From: Theristus sp. LFF4_11 | Taxonomy: Eukaryota > Nematoda > Chromadorea > Monhysterida > Xyalidae | Assembly: GCA_030248135.1 (NCBI GenBank) | Contig: JASANC010002240.1 | Location: 1 to 64,000, forward strand | Reading direction: 5' to 3' | Length of the DNA stretch: 64,000 nucleotides | Shown here: positions 1 to 11,484 of the stretch, piece by piece | Layout of the letters: every line of letters begins with the position of its first letter | How positions within the stretch are numbered: position 1 is the stretch's first letter | Made by a program: the position numbers and the translations under genes | The notes under the pieces: generated by a model | What the model saw: only the letters and a program-made list of their open reading frames with translations | Told to the model about the DNA's origin: nothing | Database searches by the model: none

Positions 1-157
1 TTTAAACAACAAACGCGGCGCAAAAATATAACTCTTATGTACTTGTATCCGTGTGTACCACATCAGAGACTTGAAAAGCGTTGTCGAGCCAAGTCTTTCA
101 CTGCTTACACAAGGCCATATTCTTCCTTTTATATGCGTCTCCCGCATTTTTAGATAA
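1..157. mobile_element. Right terminal arm of a TIR2-type inverted-repeat element (rest outside window)
   Basis: This stretch matches the right arms at 13444-13596 and 21390-21537 and, reverse-complemented, the left arms at 12597-12745 and 20507-20655. It ends in a short hairpin (ATGCG, five bases, CGCAT) followed by TTTTTAGATAA. The partner arm must lie upstream of the window. The bases after it are TG rather than the TA seen at the other copies. Confidence 0.75.
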
Positions 158-2770
158 TGTATCTCATATGTCCGCAGGATGAAGTAGTTTGTCGCAAAAT
201 TGTGAGCCATTTCAGTTGATTTGCAGTTGCCGCGTTAGCAAAAACAATTGTCGCGCTTGAAATGGTTTCAATTATAAAGATGGATGTTTGGCTTCATGCG
301 TGAGTCCCAGTCAGGAGCCGCGGATATTATGAAACAGTCGACTCAAAAGAGATGAGATACGAGAAGTTGTCAGATGATGTTTTTTGTGGTTTTCTTCGAC
401 GTGTGTTCAAAAAATGATACAGACGAAAAGAACAGCGACGCGGAACGGCGAAGAAAAATTGCGCTAAGCTGCGAAATCGTGCGTGAAAAAGAATAAAAAA
501 ACCCAGCGTTTGCCGTTTTGACATAGACGCATTCGAAAAATACAGGGCGTTCATGATGGCGCCATGAATCAATGCAATCAATCACGGCTCAGCTCAGCTA
601 CTGCGGTAACTTACACCGTATCTGGGCAGTTTTTTAGGTCTCGACACGACATTGTCACCAGAATTTTCGGACGTAAATTTGAAATGATCTAATTTGCTCA
701 TCCATAAAAAAACACCAAAACAACCTCTCACCTGTCAATGGCATTGGTAGTTTTATCTGATTTAATGCGAACATATCACGGTACAAAAAAAATTGGCAGA
801 TACCGTTAATACAATGCATTTTATCGATCTTTTTCATGGAATTGGGTTTGTTGCAAAAACGAAAAAATGCTTGTCTGCAGCACTACAAGAAGAATATGGC
901 GTATATGCAAAAACTGCCAGCGTTTTGGCGATGCGCAGTGAAGCATTTCAAACTACAAAAACAAATGTGAGAAATGTGCACGCTCAAAATTATGGCAACA
1001 TCCTTTCCAAAATCCATTCCAGAATTCACTCCAAGGCAAATTTTAAAAAAACAGCAAACACAGCCAAACCAAACGCAACGTTTTTGGCATGGCATGAAAT
1101 TTTGAAATGGAATGGATTTCGACTCGTTGGAATGGAACGTTGCGGTAGCACAAACACAAAAAACATCAGCTCATGAAAGCTCATTCACAAAAAAATCTTG
1201 TTTTCCTTAAAAAATATGCGTTTAGAAACTTTCTATTTTTCTATCTTTTCAACTTCAGTTGCTTTAAAGCAACAATGCTACATAAACGGGACATGCGGGG
1301 TTGTTGTCTGGAACGAAGCCGCGTCATCAAGGCGAAAGTGTATAAGCCCATGCGTCCTATATCGTCACGTCTCGCTTCTGCTCATCAAAATGCACTTTTT
1401 TCTCAGTGCGACACATTTTTGCGCGAAAACTTCATGAAGTCGCTATGGTTTTGTCGCAGACATTACACGCATGTGCACAAAATCCAATATGGTACCCAGG
1501 AATATGAGGAACCATATACTATGGATGCACATGTAGATGCACGTATTCGTATATATATATTCGTGCACAAATCCGTGCATTTAAGTAAAAAACAGCGGTT
1601 TTTTATTCTGAAAACAATGCAGAAGCAGCTGCTTTTTTGCTTCTAAAAATTAAAGTGAAGTTGAATGGATAAGTGCACCCGGGCTTGTGCATCTGCATCA
1701 ATAAGTGCACGAACTTGTGCATTTACATGTGCATTATTTTTTCTGCGTGAACGACGCGAAACGAAATGCGGGTAGAGGGGGGTGGGGGCTGCTTTTTGCA
1801 TGTGATAAGTTTTCATGGGGCTTTATTTACAGTTATAAAAAAAGTTCAAACCTTGCGATCATTCATTTCGTCCGCTTGATCTTGTGGAAAAATCAACAAC
1901 AACAACAACAACAATCACCAAATCTGGTTTTAAGTTCGACTAGAAGAAATAGCTGCCGCTGAAGACGGAATCAGGCGGAAATCCCTCTAGACGAGACAAA
2001 TGACGCGACGGGACACACGTCTCGTGGCAGGCAAGCCCCAGTTGACCGGTGCGCATGCGTAGTGAGCAACACATAACCAATCAGCGCGCGGCAGAAAAAA
2101 ACAGCACAGTGCAAACGCTGGAGCTAAAAATAATGCGCGCGCAGTTTATTGCCAAATTGTCAAACCAAAATACGAATAAACTGCCGACGCGTTTATGCGT
2201 CTTGTGTTGCCCGTGCGGTGTGCGAAGGAAACCGCCGAAAGGGAAATATAAAGGAAAAATACAGCCGCACCGCGCGGCACAATTGGGTTAGCGCTATGCA
2301 AGAAACGCTGCATATACGGAAGTTTTAACGTTTTCATTTTGCGTTTCTCCAAATATATATCGTAGCAGAAGCCTAAGAATTTCTGTTAATTTGCGGGCTT
2401 ATTGAATTTGGTCGAGGAAAAAAGTTAGACCAGCTGGAAAACAACAATGCACCCAAAAACTTGTTTTTTTTGTTGCGATTTTGGATGTTCCGATAATGCA
2501 CCGCAAGTGACGAAAACACAAATTTTGTCCACTAAAATACAATACTTGGGTTACGAAAAACCAAATACACAAACATTTCAACATTTTGGCACATGACTGA
2601 ACACGTGCAGCGCTGAAAACTGACAAAAATGGAAAATTGATCACTGGCATGAACAGCCCATAAACTTGACATTGTGTTCAAAATCAATAACAACTATTTA
2701 CAGAGTTGTATCTTTCAAACCACGATCAATAGTGTGCTACAATAGAGGAATACACTGGCGACGCATCTTT
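158..2770. other. Intergenic, no supported gene
   Basis: The open frames here are short, AT-rich and lack splice-flanked coding character. Visible features are an AT-rich stretch rich in TGCAC words at 1500-1740, a short (CAA)n tract near 1897-1918 and a GC-richer patch at 2040-2290 without a coherent protein. I see no RNA gene. Confidence 0.5.
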
Positions 2771-2774
2771 TTCA

Positions 2775-2845
2775 GAGGGGGAGGCCCAGGGTCGAACCCT
2801 GGTCTCTTGATATGAAGGCGAGAGACTTTCCAGTAAGCCACGGAG
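2775..2845 (-). pseudogene. tRNA-like relic (pseudo-tRNA or SINE head)
   Basis: On the minus strand there is an A-box-like stretch (GTGGCTTACTGGAAAG) and a clear B box, GGTTCGACCC, inside a perfect five-pair T-arm (CCAGG/CCTGG). The presumed acceptor ends do not pair, so this is not a functional tRNA by eye. It may be a decayed tRNA or the head of a tRNA-derived SINE different from the family at 9.0, 13.2 and 29.2 kb. A covariance-model scan would settle it. Confidence 0.4.
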
Positions 2846-2910
2846 TTGACTTACAGTTAGGAACACACAAAAAAAACGCCGCACACACGTGCACACGACG
2901 GCTCGTGTAC

Positions 2911-3441
2911 TATTCCGGCCCGCGAAATTCCGGCCCGTAGAATTCCTGCCCGCTCATTCCGGCCCGAAGAATTCCGGCCCGAAGAATTCCGGCCCGGAGA
3001 ATTCCGGCCCGGAGAATTTTCGCCAGCAAGAACAATATTAAACCACACGAAGTGATTTTTGGTAAATAAATTCTTAAGTGATTTTTTATTTTTGTTTAGA
3101 ACTTGCTTGCAGTGACTTGTTGTAGGTTCCTAATCCTAAGCCAAGCCTTTTTGATAAGGTAAAAGGGTCACAAATCCTGTTCATGATAAAAAAATTTAAA
3201 ATTTTATTTGTAGTTTCTTTTTTCCAAAAGGTTTCACTTTCCAAAAAAGCACGCAGGACGAACATCATTGAAAATACACTGTAACATGTGAACATCGATA
3301 TTTTTATTTTATTATTTCATTATCAAAATCACTTCATGTAGTTTAATATTGTTCGTACTGGCGAAAATTCTCCGGGCCGGAATTCTTCGGGCCGGAATGA
3401 GCGGGCCGGAATTCTTCAGGCCGGAATTAGCAGGCCGGAAT
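2911..3441. mobile_element. Non-autonomous DNA element with tandem-repeat terminal inverted repeats
   Basis: Both ends are inverted copies of each other and consist of four to six tandem variants of a 14-17 base unit built on GAATTCCGGCCCG. The inverted homology continues inward through an AATATTAAAC stretch for about 150 bases. TGTAC flanks both sides (2906-2910 and 3442-3446), a possible 5 bp target duplication with one extra T on the left. The interior holds a TTCCTAATCCTAAGCC motif shared with the repeats at 22.3 and 62.7 kb. No transposase is encoded. Confidence 0.65.
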
Positions 3442-4978
3442 TGTACCCTTCCGGCACACGACAGACCACAACAAGATCACATCTAAAATTACGTTGCGTG
3501 CGTGTCTTTGCTTGCTTCGGTAACAGTTGCTGCGTGCGTTGACCCTGACCTAACAGCGGCATGACCGACCACGACCACGATCGTCGTTTCACTGACCGAT
3601 TCGGTCGCCAAAATGTGTTTTGAAAACCCACTTTTCTGGGTCATTTTTTTGTGCAACACACGCGCGCAATACAATACATAGCACACACGCACGCACACGC
3701 GCGCAGCGTTCCAACACTTTTGGCCGCCACTGTAGTTGTCCCCAGTCGATAAATTGCTGGAAAACAGGCAGAAGCTTTGTTTTATACTCAGGGCGACGTC
3801 GTCTGAGAAGCGCGATTAGCTTATTATTCAACAGACTACTCTTTTCATTTTATTTCATTTTATTTTAATTCGCGAACCGCAGGAACTCCGATAAAACTGC
3901 AAGAACAGCGTATGAAACGGAGACCTTTTGATACAACCCCCAATGTTCAGCGTAAAACGGCGGCGGTTGGTGGGTGTGTTCATGAAATCAAACTTGTTTG
4001 CAACTTGTGATGGCGTGCTTGTAGCGTGCTTGTAGGTTTTTATTCTCAATCAACAAAACATTTGTTTTCAGAAATCTTCTTTTTACTGTTGTTGGACAAA
4101 AAAAACTCTCGTCACGTCCAACCAATTTGCGCGCGCCATTGTGGAATGAAGTAAAGATGTCACAAATTTCTTATTATTATAATGACACTGCATTATTACT
4201 TGTTAGAAATATCGGAACAACAGTAATAAAACACTGAAACGTATCTTATAACGGACGCGTGTTGAAAATCACACGAAGGTGGAAATTTCGATATGGGTGG
4301 TATGGAGTGACAGCAACTGTATTTGTGCGTTCATAATTGCCGAAAACGGTTTTTTGTTGTCATTTTCAACCATAAAAAACATCTTTAGAACAAACGTCGT
4401 TACTGCTTGTCCAATTCTTTTACAAAGACGGAATTTTTTTATGCTGAAATTAATTCGTGAAAATTGAAAATTCAAATTCAACTAATTTGCAAAGATCCAC
4501 ATGCACGACATCAATATAAAATTAATAAAGTTATTTTCATGCAATTTGCACAGTAATTATAAAAAAAAACAGTGTAACTGCGGCCTGAAATTTGTTTGTT
4601 TTTACAGTTGTATACTGTTTCTGTGTCACAGTGATTATAGCAAAGGACAGAAACCACGTGACGTCACCCTGGTGTACGGTAGCAGCGAGGAGCGACAACA
4701 AAAACTACCGTCACGTGACTATGTTGTGGGTAAAATGACTGTGCAGAGTTTCGCCATGCGTGTAAAACCAGTTTTTTGACCAGCTATTCAGCTAATTGGT
4801 GCAAAATTGGAAAACGAAATGAACTTGTGTGTGAATACCGTAGTAATGGGAACACTTACTTTTTCAGAAAAAACTAGACCCATCCTTTTTTGAAGACAGT
4901 CAATAACAGCGTAATACTGTAACTGTTGCCACTTTAGATTGCTCCAGAGCTAAAAATAAAACATTATTTCAGCGAATA
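3442..4978. other. Intergenic, no supported gene
   Basis: The sequence is AT-rich with short open frames on both strands and no convincing exon. The (CACG/CGCA)-rich patch at 3680-3705 is low complexity. No repeat shared with the rest of the window was recognised. Confidence 0.4.
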
Positions 4979-5890
4979 TCAACGCGTAGGTTCGACTTCC
5001 ACACGATATCCGAACAAAAACCGATGGGTAAAAACGGACCGATCAAATAAGCAAAACACACAAACGAGCAAAAAACATGAAAACACGCCAACATCGGCTC
5101 GTGCTACTGTTTGTCGTGCTGCTGAGCGTTCCGAGCAGTTGGCCACAGCGGCCGCACCGTAACCGAGGCCGAGACCGTAATCGTCCCACAGTTCGTTCAC
5201 GGTCTCCGGCTCGTCCCCGCGTTCGTCGCCCTCCTTTGACCAATCGGGCGTCTGTCGCGGATCGGCGGTTGGTTTCTTTGTTGTTGTTCCGTGGTGCCAG
5301 TGGAGTTCGTTGATTTTTTTCAGTTGCCACACAGTATTTTTGTTTAGCCCTGTCACGTTTTTTGTCGCAAAATAAAGATGAGAACAGAATCGGAGTTGCA
5401 AACAAACACATTTACCTTTAAATTGGGTGTTTACTTTCAATCAAACCCGATACATTCATTCAAAACAGTGACAGGTTGAAGCGAGCACACTTCAAATCCA
5501 GATTGCGATTACACAGGCTCGGACAAGCGGTGCGTGTTGCGAACAACGCCACTCAATGTCTGCACGGGCAAGGCTTCGTGCAAGCGTTCGCCTTCGACTC
5601 AAGACAGTGGACTCATCGCGTTGGCCGATGTTTGGACCTGCCGTGGGAGAAACACTGTCGCACGGTTGGTGGTGCACATGCAGTTGGAAAGAGTAGGAAA
5701 CTGGAAAGGATGCGTGAAAAACAGTCGCTGAACCCAATCTTTGCACATTCGTTTTTGATTTGGTACTTTTCAGGTGTGTCAATGGCGCTCGACCTGTAAA
5801 CATTTCAATTTCGGCGCCAACAGCGGCATCGTTCGCGGCATGCGCGCTTTCAACCGGTGCAGTTCCACGTTGAATTTTTTTAAATCTCAC
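4979..5890 (-). CDS. Unrecognised minus-strand gene, at least three exons
   Basis: Three minus-strand blocks use the G/C-ending codons of the secure genes and have matching splice phases. Block one starts after TTGACAG near 5890, reads through RGTAPVESAHAANDAA and ends in a consensus donor (FT-G|gtcgag, near 5795). Block two starts after CCACGGCAG near 5645 and reads PNIGQRDESTVLSRRR through ADIEW, with a possible phase-1 donor. Block three starts after GTGACAG near 5357 and reads LNKNTVWQLKKINELHWHHG, then an acidic stretch and NELWDDYGLGLGYG. It may end at the TGA at 4979 after a hydrophobic run (VFSCFLLVCVFCLF) or splice out earlier. No start ATG was found, so a 5' exon is missing. I do not recognise the family. 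The plus strand of the same DNA also reads an open frame with a signal-peptide-like start at 5077. Its Arg/Pro-rich body looks like the antisense of acidic coding sequence, but it is not excluded. Confidence 0.45.
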
Positions 5891-6228
5891 TGTCAAATGA
5901 AAGCTTGTGAAAATGATGCTTTTTCTATATTTTACCGCATCGCAGTCTTTTCACATGATTAGCTGATTGACTGCTTGTGCATCAGTATCTTGATACATTG
6001 TATATATTCAGATTCTGACAAAAAAGAACAAATTGGTTATTCAGTGCGTCTCCACTTTACGTTCGCGTGAAAACTAACTCACTGCAAAGTTTTTGATCTT
6101 TTGTATGAGACAATGATACATATGATACACCTTGTATCATGGAAAATACATCTACTCAACATTTCAGCGGTTTGCAACTGCTGTGCTGTCTTCAATCGCC
6201 GATCACTGTGAAACGCGATTGTAGAACA

Positions 6229-6981
6229 ATGGAAAAACCGTTGAACAGAGGCAGCACCGTGCTAAAGGTGACTCAGTCGCGCGGTGCAGTGAATGAAGCA
6301 CGCCTGATTGAGGACATCACTTTCGTCAGGTCAGCACACATTTCACACGACACAACTGAGTGTTGCACTCATGCTGCACACATAAATCAGTGAAGCCCAT
6401 GTTTTTATGTGTGAGCCCTGTACAAACAAGTGAAGCATACATTTGTACACTGGACAATTTAGTGCTGCAGTGTTTTTGAACACTGTGCAAGCGAGTGAAG
6501 CATACATTTGTACTCTGTACAAATATGTGTACAGCAATTTATTTGCTCACAAAACCGTACACTCATAATTGATCTTCAGATCTCGCCGATTGTTGCGCGT
6601 TTCGATCTGTCGTGCTTCACCAGCCGACATTTACTACCGCGACCCAGCAAAGGCGCTAAAGACATGTCGACGTCGAAAAGATCGCGACCGGTGCGTTGTT
6701 TTTCCAACGTTATCGGATGATTTTCATTTGTTTGCAATTGTTGTGTTTTGGAAAATTAGGTTCAGACAAACATGGGTATCTGAATGAATCTTCTCATGAT
6801 ATCAACTGGTGATTGTACATTCCCAGCTCTGGAGAAGACAACAACAACAACAACGACGACAATGACCAGCTGGAAAATGACGATGTGAACAGCGAACATC
6901 AGCGACAACGCGAACAATTGGAGCAGCAACGCAAACTGAAAGAGGAACGCCTTCGAGCGCAGAATCGTCGGCCACAGACCG

Positions 6982-7036
<55 letters not shown>

Positions 7037-9010
7037 GACCAATGGGCAACAACGGCAGCAGCGACCGAATCAGGGCCCAGTTTTCAGAGATTTCCAACCA
7101 TATCTTTGAGCAATGTTGCTCTGCTAGTTTTTCCTTGCTTTCTCATTCATAGTCTGCCGACATTGTTCAGGAACTGCGTTTGCATTGAATGCGAGCTATC
7201 AGCAAACATACCGTATTACCCCCAATAAACCCCCATGGGGGATTAATACCACAGCAACTTTTAGGGGTGGGGGTTTATTGGTGGGGGGGATTATTGGTGG
7301 GGGGCGGGGGGGGGAGTTTATTTACAAAAAAATCTAGGGGTGGGGGTTTGTTGAAAAATGGCAAAAATACCTTGCATGGCAGGCAACAAAGTCGCAGAAA
7401 CTTCTACTTTTCACAGAGACTTCCTTTTGTAACAGCCTTTTGTAATGAAATTACTATTAACTCATCCCTTTGGGACCTTTGGTAGCACAATTTCACCAAT
7501 GTCACTGTATTCAGCCACTGAATTAGCTGGGTATGTGTTTCAAACAGGTTTCCAATTAACCCCCATGGGGGATTTTTTGTGGGGGGGATTATTCGGAAAC
7601 AGGTCGGGGGTGGGGGTTTATTGGGGGGGGGGAATTAATGGTGGGGGCGTTTAATGGGGGAAATACGGTATGGCTTTTGAAAAGATTTTCTGCAGTTTAG
7701 GAAAACAAGCTATATCCTTCCTATATTTCCCGTTCCTCTTATACTTATACCCGCTGGTCGCTGATCTCTGAAACTGGGCGAAGCAGCAAACCAGTAATCG
7801 GAACCGTCCATGGGAGCAGCCACGTCAACAGCAACAGTCGTCACCCAACCGACAGCGGAACCCGTTCAACAATCAGCAAAATCAGCAGAATCAGCAGTTT
7901 TCGTCGCAACGCCAGGGGCCAGCTTTCTGATGCAACAGCAAAAAATAGGCACATGAATAAACCAGTGTGCTGCTGAATTGGTGTTGAATTTCAGTTGGAA
8001 AACTCGTGTCAGTTAGTAAGTCGGAAAACCACGCACACAGCACTGCACTGCAACAAAACACTGCTGAGTGCAAAAGAAAACTGTCCCCAGAATCCGTTTC
8101 AACCGGAGCCAAAGCCGGGCCAATCCGGCCAAAAGCCGCCGTCGTCTCAGAACACAAATCCATTGTGGCAGCAACAACTCAATCAACCGTCTGATGCAAA
8201 CCGCATTCAACCCTTCGACACTGTTCGGAAAAATCCAATGAGTCGGGTGCGTGTTTTGCTTGTCACCCAAAATAGAAAAAAACACTTTTTCATCTGCATG
8301 CGTACGTTGTTGAAAGTGTAGCTGTTGTGTGGGCAATTCACAGAAACTTCAACAAAATGTTGTCAAAACATGTCGGGCCTTGAAATCACTCGGAGACAGA
8401 ACGATAATTGGTGGTCTTACGAATAATTGATTCTTGTGACTGCATGCCAAAATAACAGTGATCGAAAGCAATCTCCCTTGTTTTTTTTACCCGTGCTCAG
8501 TTGCTCGACGAAGGTTTTGACATCAGCGGCATTGAGAATCCGGAGTTTTACGGGTACGACGAGCTGAAGGGACGGGCGGTGCTGGCGGCAGTCGGCATGA
8601 TCTGTGCGATCGTGTGCACACTCGGCGCGGCGCTGGGCGTGGCGCTCGGCAACTTCGACGTGACCGGTGCGTTTTCGGAGCGCATTTTTTTCACTCACCA
8701 ACCAACTGCTTATCAACATACAGTCGAACACTAAATTATGGGCAGTCCGCTGATTCGTTGGTGATCACGTGCAGGCATTGCTGTGCGGGCGTAGTTTCGC
8801 TTGCACGGAAAGCATGCATCATGTATCAGCGACCAATCAGTTGATTCCTTTTATTTTAGAGTTCGACTGTACTGTTGCGTAATGCCATGTTCGCAATTCA
8901 AATTCATTGACGCACTTTCTGACCACCGCACCCCACCCGGAACACAGTGATGTTGCATCAGACCCACACACAACCAAGTACGCACGACTTCCGACGAGGA
9001 CTTTCCGTTT

Positions 9011-9042
<32 letters not shown>

Positions 9043-10207
9043 GGGATTTTTAGGCGATGTTTTAGCGCCAGGGCTAACGCAGAGAAGCGTACAGAACGCC
9101 ATTGAGTAGGGCGCCCATCGAGTTTTTCTCTGTCATTAAGTGCCTATACACCCCTCGGCGGGGCTCGATCCCCCGAGCGCACAGACTGCAGTCTAACGCA
9201 CTACCACCAGGCCACGAGCGGTGACGTTTTTTATATTGTTGTTTACAGCATGTACGCAGTTCACGATTCCACACACGACCGTCTCGTACTCGTCAACGGC
9301 GCTACTGATTCCTGACCAAGGCATCGCCACGGTCACCTGCGTCTCTCCCTACTTGACCAACGCGTCGCTCGCCAAGGAGTCCGTCTGCAATTCCAGCCAG
9401 TGGACCGTGCCGCCTTTGCTCGAGAACTTTTGCTACATTGGTTCGTTTTTGCTCAGTTTTCTGTTCAAACACCGCCACAATGGAGCGGTTTTTGTGTTGT
9501 ACCAGCTGCCACGGTTTTTCCACAAACCCGTCGCACCTTGGTCACGTTACTGAGCTCAAATTGTGGCCAATACAGGAACGCAAGCGGACAACTGGCACAC
9601 TTTCTGAGAAAGGAACCCGTTTTTGGATTCTCTCTGCGAATGAGTGTGCCTGGCATGAAAAACAAACAAACTGCAAATCTTGTTTTCAAGGCAGCTGCAC
9701 CTACCCGAAGACGCCCGGCAACGCAACGTTCAACCCGGACAACGTCGACGAAAAAGAGGTTGTGCCGTTCATTGTTGGCATCATCTTACTTTTTCATCAA
9801 CTTTTGTTTATTGATGTTTTGACTGTTTTGTTGATTCTGTTTTAGCCCGTTGTTTTCTTGATTCTTTTGTTGATTCTTTTGTTGACTCTGCTGTTGAACC
9901 TCTTGTTGATTCTCTTGTTGATCCTTTGCTTGTCCCTTTTGATCACTCTTTCGTTGATCCTCTTGTTGATTCTCTTGTTGTTCGTTTTCTTGTCCCTTTT
10001 GTTGATGTTTTGTGTTTTATTCTGTTTTATGTTCTCAATGGTGTACAGGTGGACGCCGGCGCCACGCAGACGGTGACGTGCGACTTCACGAAGCAACGTC
10101 TCTATGACGGCACAAACCTGCTGTCGGCAACGGTCACGGCCACGTGTGATCCAGCCACGGAGAAATGGGACAAGGACATTGGCGCATACGCCTGTGTCAA
10201 CTGTTAG
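6229..10207 (+). CDS. Type II membrane protein: Q/N-rich cytoplasmic part, one TM segment, two sushi-like modules
   Basis: Nine exons can be joined with consistent phases: 6229-6329, 6580-6690, 6827-7079, 7784-7921, 8091-8246, 8501-8666, 9249-9440, 9691-9758, 10049-10207. They give about 447 residues. The first ATG used is at 6229; one at 6139 is in frame and would add 30 residues. Residues about 1-70 are basic, 71-155 acidic then Q-rich with a run of about 20 Gln, and 156-253 Q/N/P-rich. A hydrophobic segment (about 279-299, AVLAAVGMICAIVCTLGAAL) lacks a signal peptide before it, implying type II topology. Two extracellular modules follow, each with the four-Cys plus Trp spacing of CCP/sushi domains (about 310-371 and 373-447). 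The donor of exon 4 would be a GC (CCA|GCTTTC), parallel to the GT at the same place in exon 3 (CCA|GTTTTC), so exons 3-5 are the weakest part. Introns hold a MITE, a palindromic MITE and a SINE. The modules suggest a surface or adhesion role; this is inference. Confidence 0.65.
7211..7668. mobile_element. MITE with CCGTATTACCCCC termini
   Basis: Inverted ends start CCGTATTACCCCCAATAAAC and are flanked by TA on both sides (7209-7210, 7669-7670), a Tc1/mariner-type duplication. The inside is full of G-runs. A second copy is at 55567-56017. This copy lies in intron 3 of the sushi-domain gene. Confidence 0.75.
8721..8869. mobile_element. Palindromic MITE, CAGTCGAAC family
   Basis: The ends are CAGTCGAAC and GTTCGACTG, flanked by TA (8719-8720 and 8870-8871). 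The body is a long imperfect palindrome containing CACGTG and CCAATCAG words. It lies in the intron before the first sushi exon. Related copies are at 23219-23383 and 24161-24318, with a diverged one near 28588. Confidence 0.75.
9012..9227 (-). mobile_element. tRNA-derived SINE with (CAA)n tail
   Basis: On the minus strand the element opens with a tRNA-like head (CTCGTGGCCTGGTGGTAG), a B box GGATCGAGCCCC and a closing CGAGGGG that pairs with the start. A body of about 110 bases follows, then a CAA tail seen on the plus strand as (GTT)n at 9013-9043. Two other copies are at 13161 and 29151. It sits in an intron of the sushi-domain gene, antisense to it. Confidence 0.8.
9785..10020 (+). repeat. 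Degenerate TTGTTGATTCTC tandem array in an intron
   Basis: The last intron of the sushi-domain gene is filled with about fifteen imperfect copies of a 12-18 base pyrimidine-rich unit (TTGTTGATTCTCTT and variants). It reads as an artificial leucine-rich frame, which is not a real protein. The array abuts the acceptor region of the last exon. Confidence 0.6.
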
Positions 10208-10522
10208 TGTTGCCACTGAAACAAACCAGAGCCAGACACCGCTCTGCAGCCTCTGGCGCCTGCGGAAGCCAGAACTAAAGCCGGATCAAGTCCTACATGT
10301 GGCTTGACTTCCGGGGTGGTTTTTTCGCTTTTTTGAGTCAGCAGCGTTGTTATGGGGTTCATCGTGTAATTTGGCTGCGGTGAAAACAAACACACCCATA
10401 TTGCAGTATGTGACAAAATAATCAGAGGAAGTGTGTTATCATTTCGATCGGAATCCCGAAGAGGCAAAAAAACGACAGTGAAACACAGTGAAACAAGCTG
10501 AAAATTGCAAAGTTAACAAAAG
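10208..10522. other. Short intergenic stretch after the sushi-domain gene
   Basis: No gene is seen. It is the 3' flank of the plus-strand gene and the left flank of the composite element. No remaining Hsp70 exon is present on the minus strand here. Confidence 0.5.
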
Positions 10523-10913
10523 ACTAGAGAAAAATGCGCTTTCTGCGCATTTAAAAGGTGGAATATGATCAGTAATTATGAAAGTTATGTGCTAAATAGA
10601 ATAGACCTTTTTCAGAACAAAATATCATGCGGATGCGCGAGCGAGCGCAGCGAGCGGAGAGCGCATCACGCATTATATGGCTGAATATTCCCTCGCGCGC
10701 TTTTTTCAAATTTGCTCGCTGCCTCCAGCGAGCATAGTATAAGCCACAAACTTGGTTCTGTGCACACGAAACGAACACCCAAAGTTGTGCTTGGAGCCGC
10801 GAAAAAATTTTTATCGGACAACTTTTCATACGCTGTAGACACGAAAAACCTATTCTGAAAACAGTGTTACTTATTTCCCTTTGTATTTTTTTTTTCAGTA
10901 GTGTAATCATATG

Positions 10914-11440
10914 TGTTCGCACCTACATTTCTTAACTGAAGTCGTCTCACAATAGAACAAAAATGTTTCCTGGGGTAAAATCATCCGGAGATTTTGAGAA
11001 ATTAATCCATTTTTTACCCAGACCCAGTTTTTGGGTAAAAATTGGGCATTTTTAAAAGTTCGGAGGGTTTTCACCTGGTTTCAAGTGTTCGCACCTGCAT
11101 TTCTTAACTGAAGTCGTCTCACAATAGAACAAAAATGTTTCCTGGGGTAAAATCATCCGGAGATTTTGAGAAGTTGATCCATTTTTTACCCAGACCCTGT
11201 TTTTGGGTAAAAATTGGGCATTTTTAAAAGTTCGGAGGGTTTTCACCTGGTTTTAAGTGTTCGCCCTTTCAATTTTTAGCTGGGACACTTTCACAGTCGA
11301 AAAAAAAATTTTCCTAGGGTAATTTCATCCGTATTTTTTGAAAATTTAGTTTAATTTTTTTGCCCGGGCATTTTTTGTGTCAAAATTGTGCATTTTTTAA
11401 AGTTGGTAGCATTTTGACTGGGTATCAGTTTTTCACTCTT
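10914..11440. repeat. Tandem array, ~173 bp unit, about three copies
   Basis: Two near-identical units start TGTTCGCACCTRCATTTC (10914 and about 11087), and a diverged third starts TGTTCGCCC near 11258. Each contains GGGTAAAATCATCCGGAG and TTCGGAGGGTTTTCACCTGG. Related sequence is at 19143-19480. Confidence 0.8.
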
Positions 11441-11484
11441 ACAAATTTTGTCTGAGCTACGAAAAATAGGAGAAATGTTTAGTC

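Noticed and set aside
2857..3048. Gly-Arg-Asn repeat protein
   Set aside because: It is a translation of the GAATTCCGGCCCG tandem units at the end of a mobile element.
6762..7097. Minus-strand leucine-run ORF opposite the Gln run
   Set aside because: It is the antisense of a CAA/CAG repeat inside the plus-strand exon.
9858..10076. Leucine-rich hydrophobic ORF
   Set aside because: It is a translation of the TTGTTGATTCTC tandem array inside an intron.
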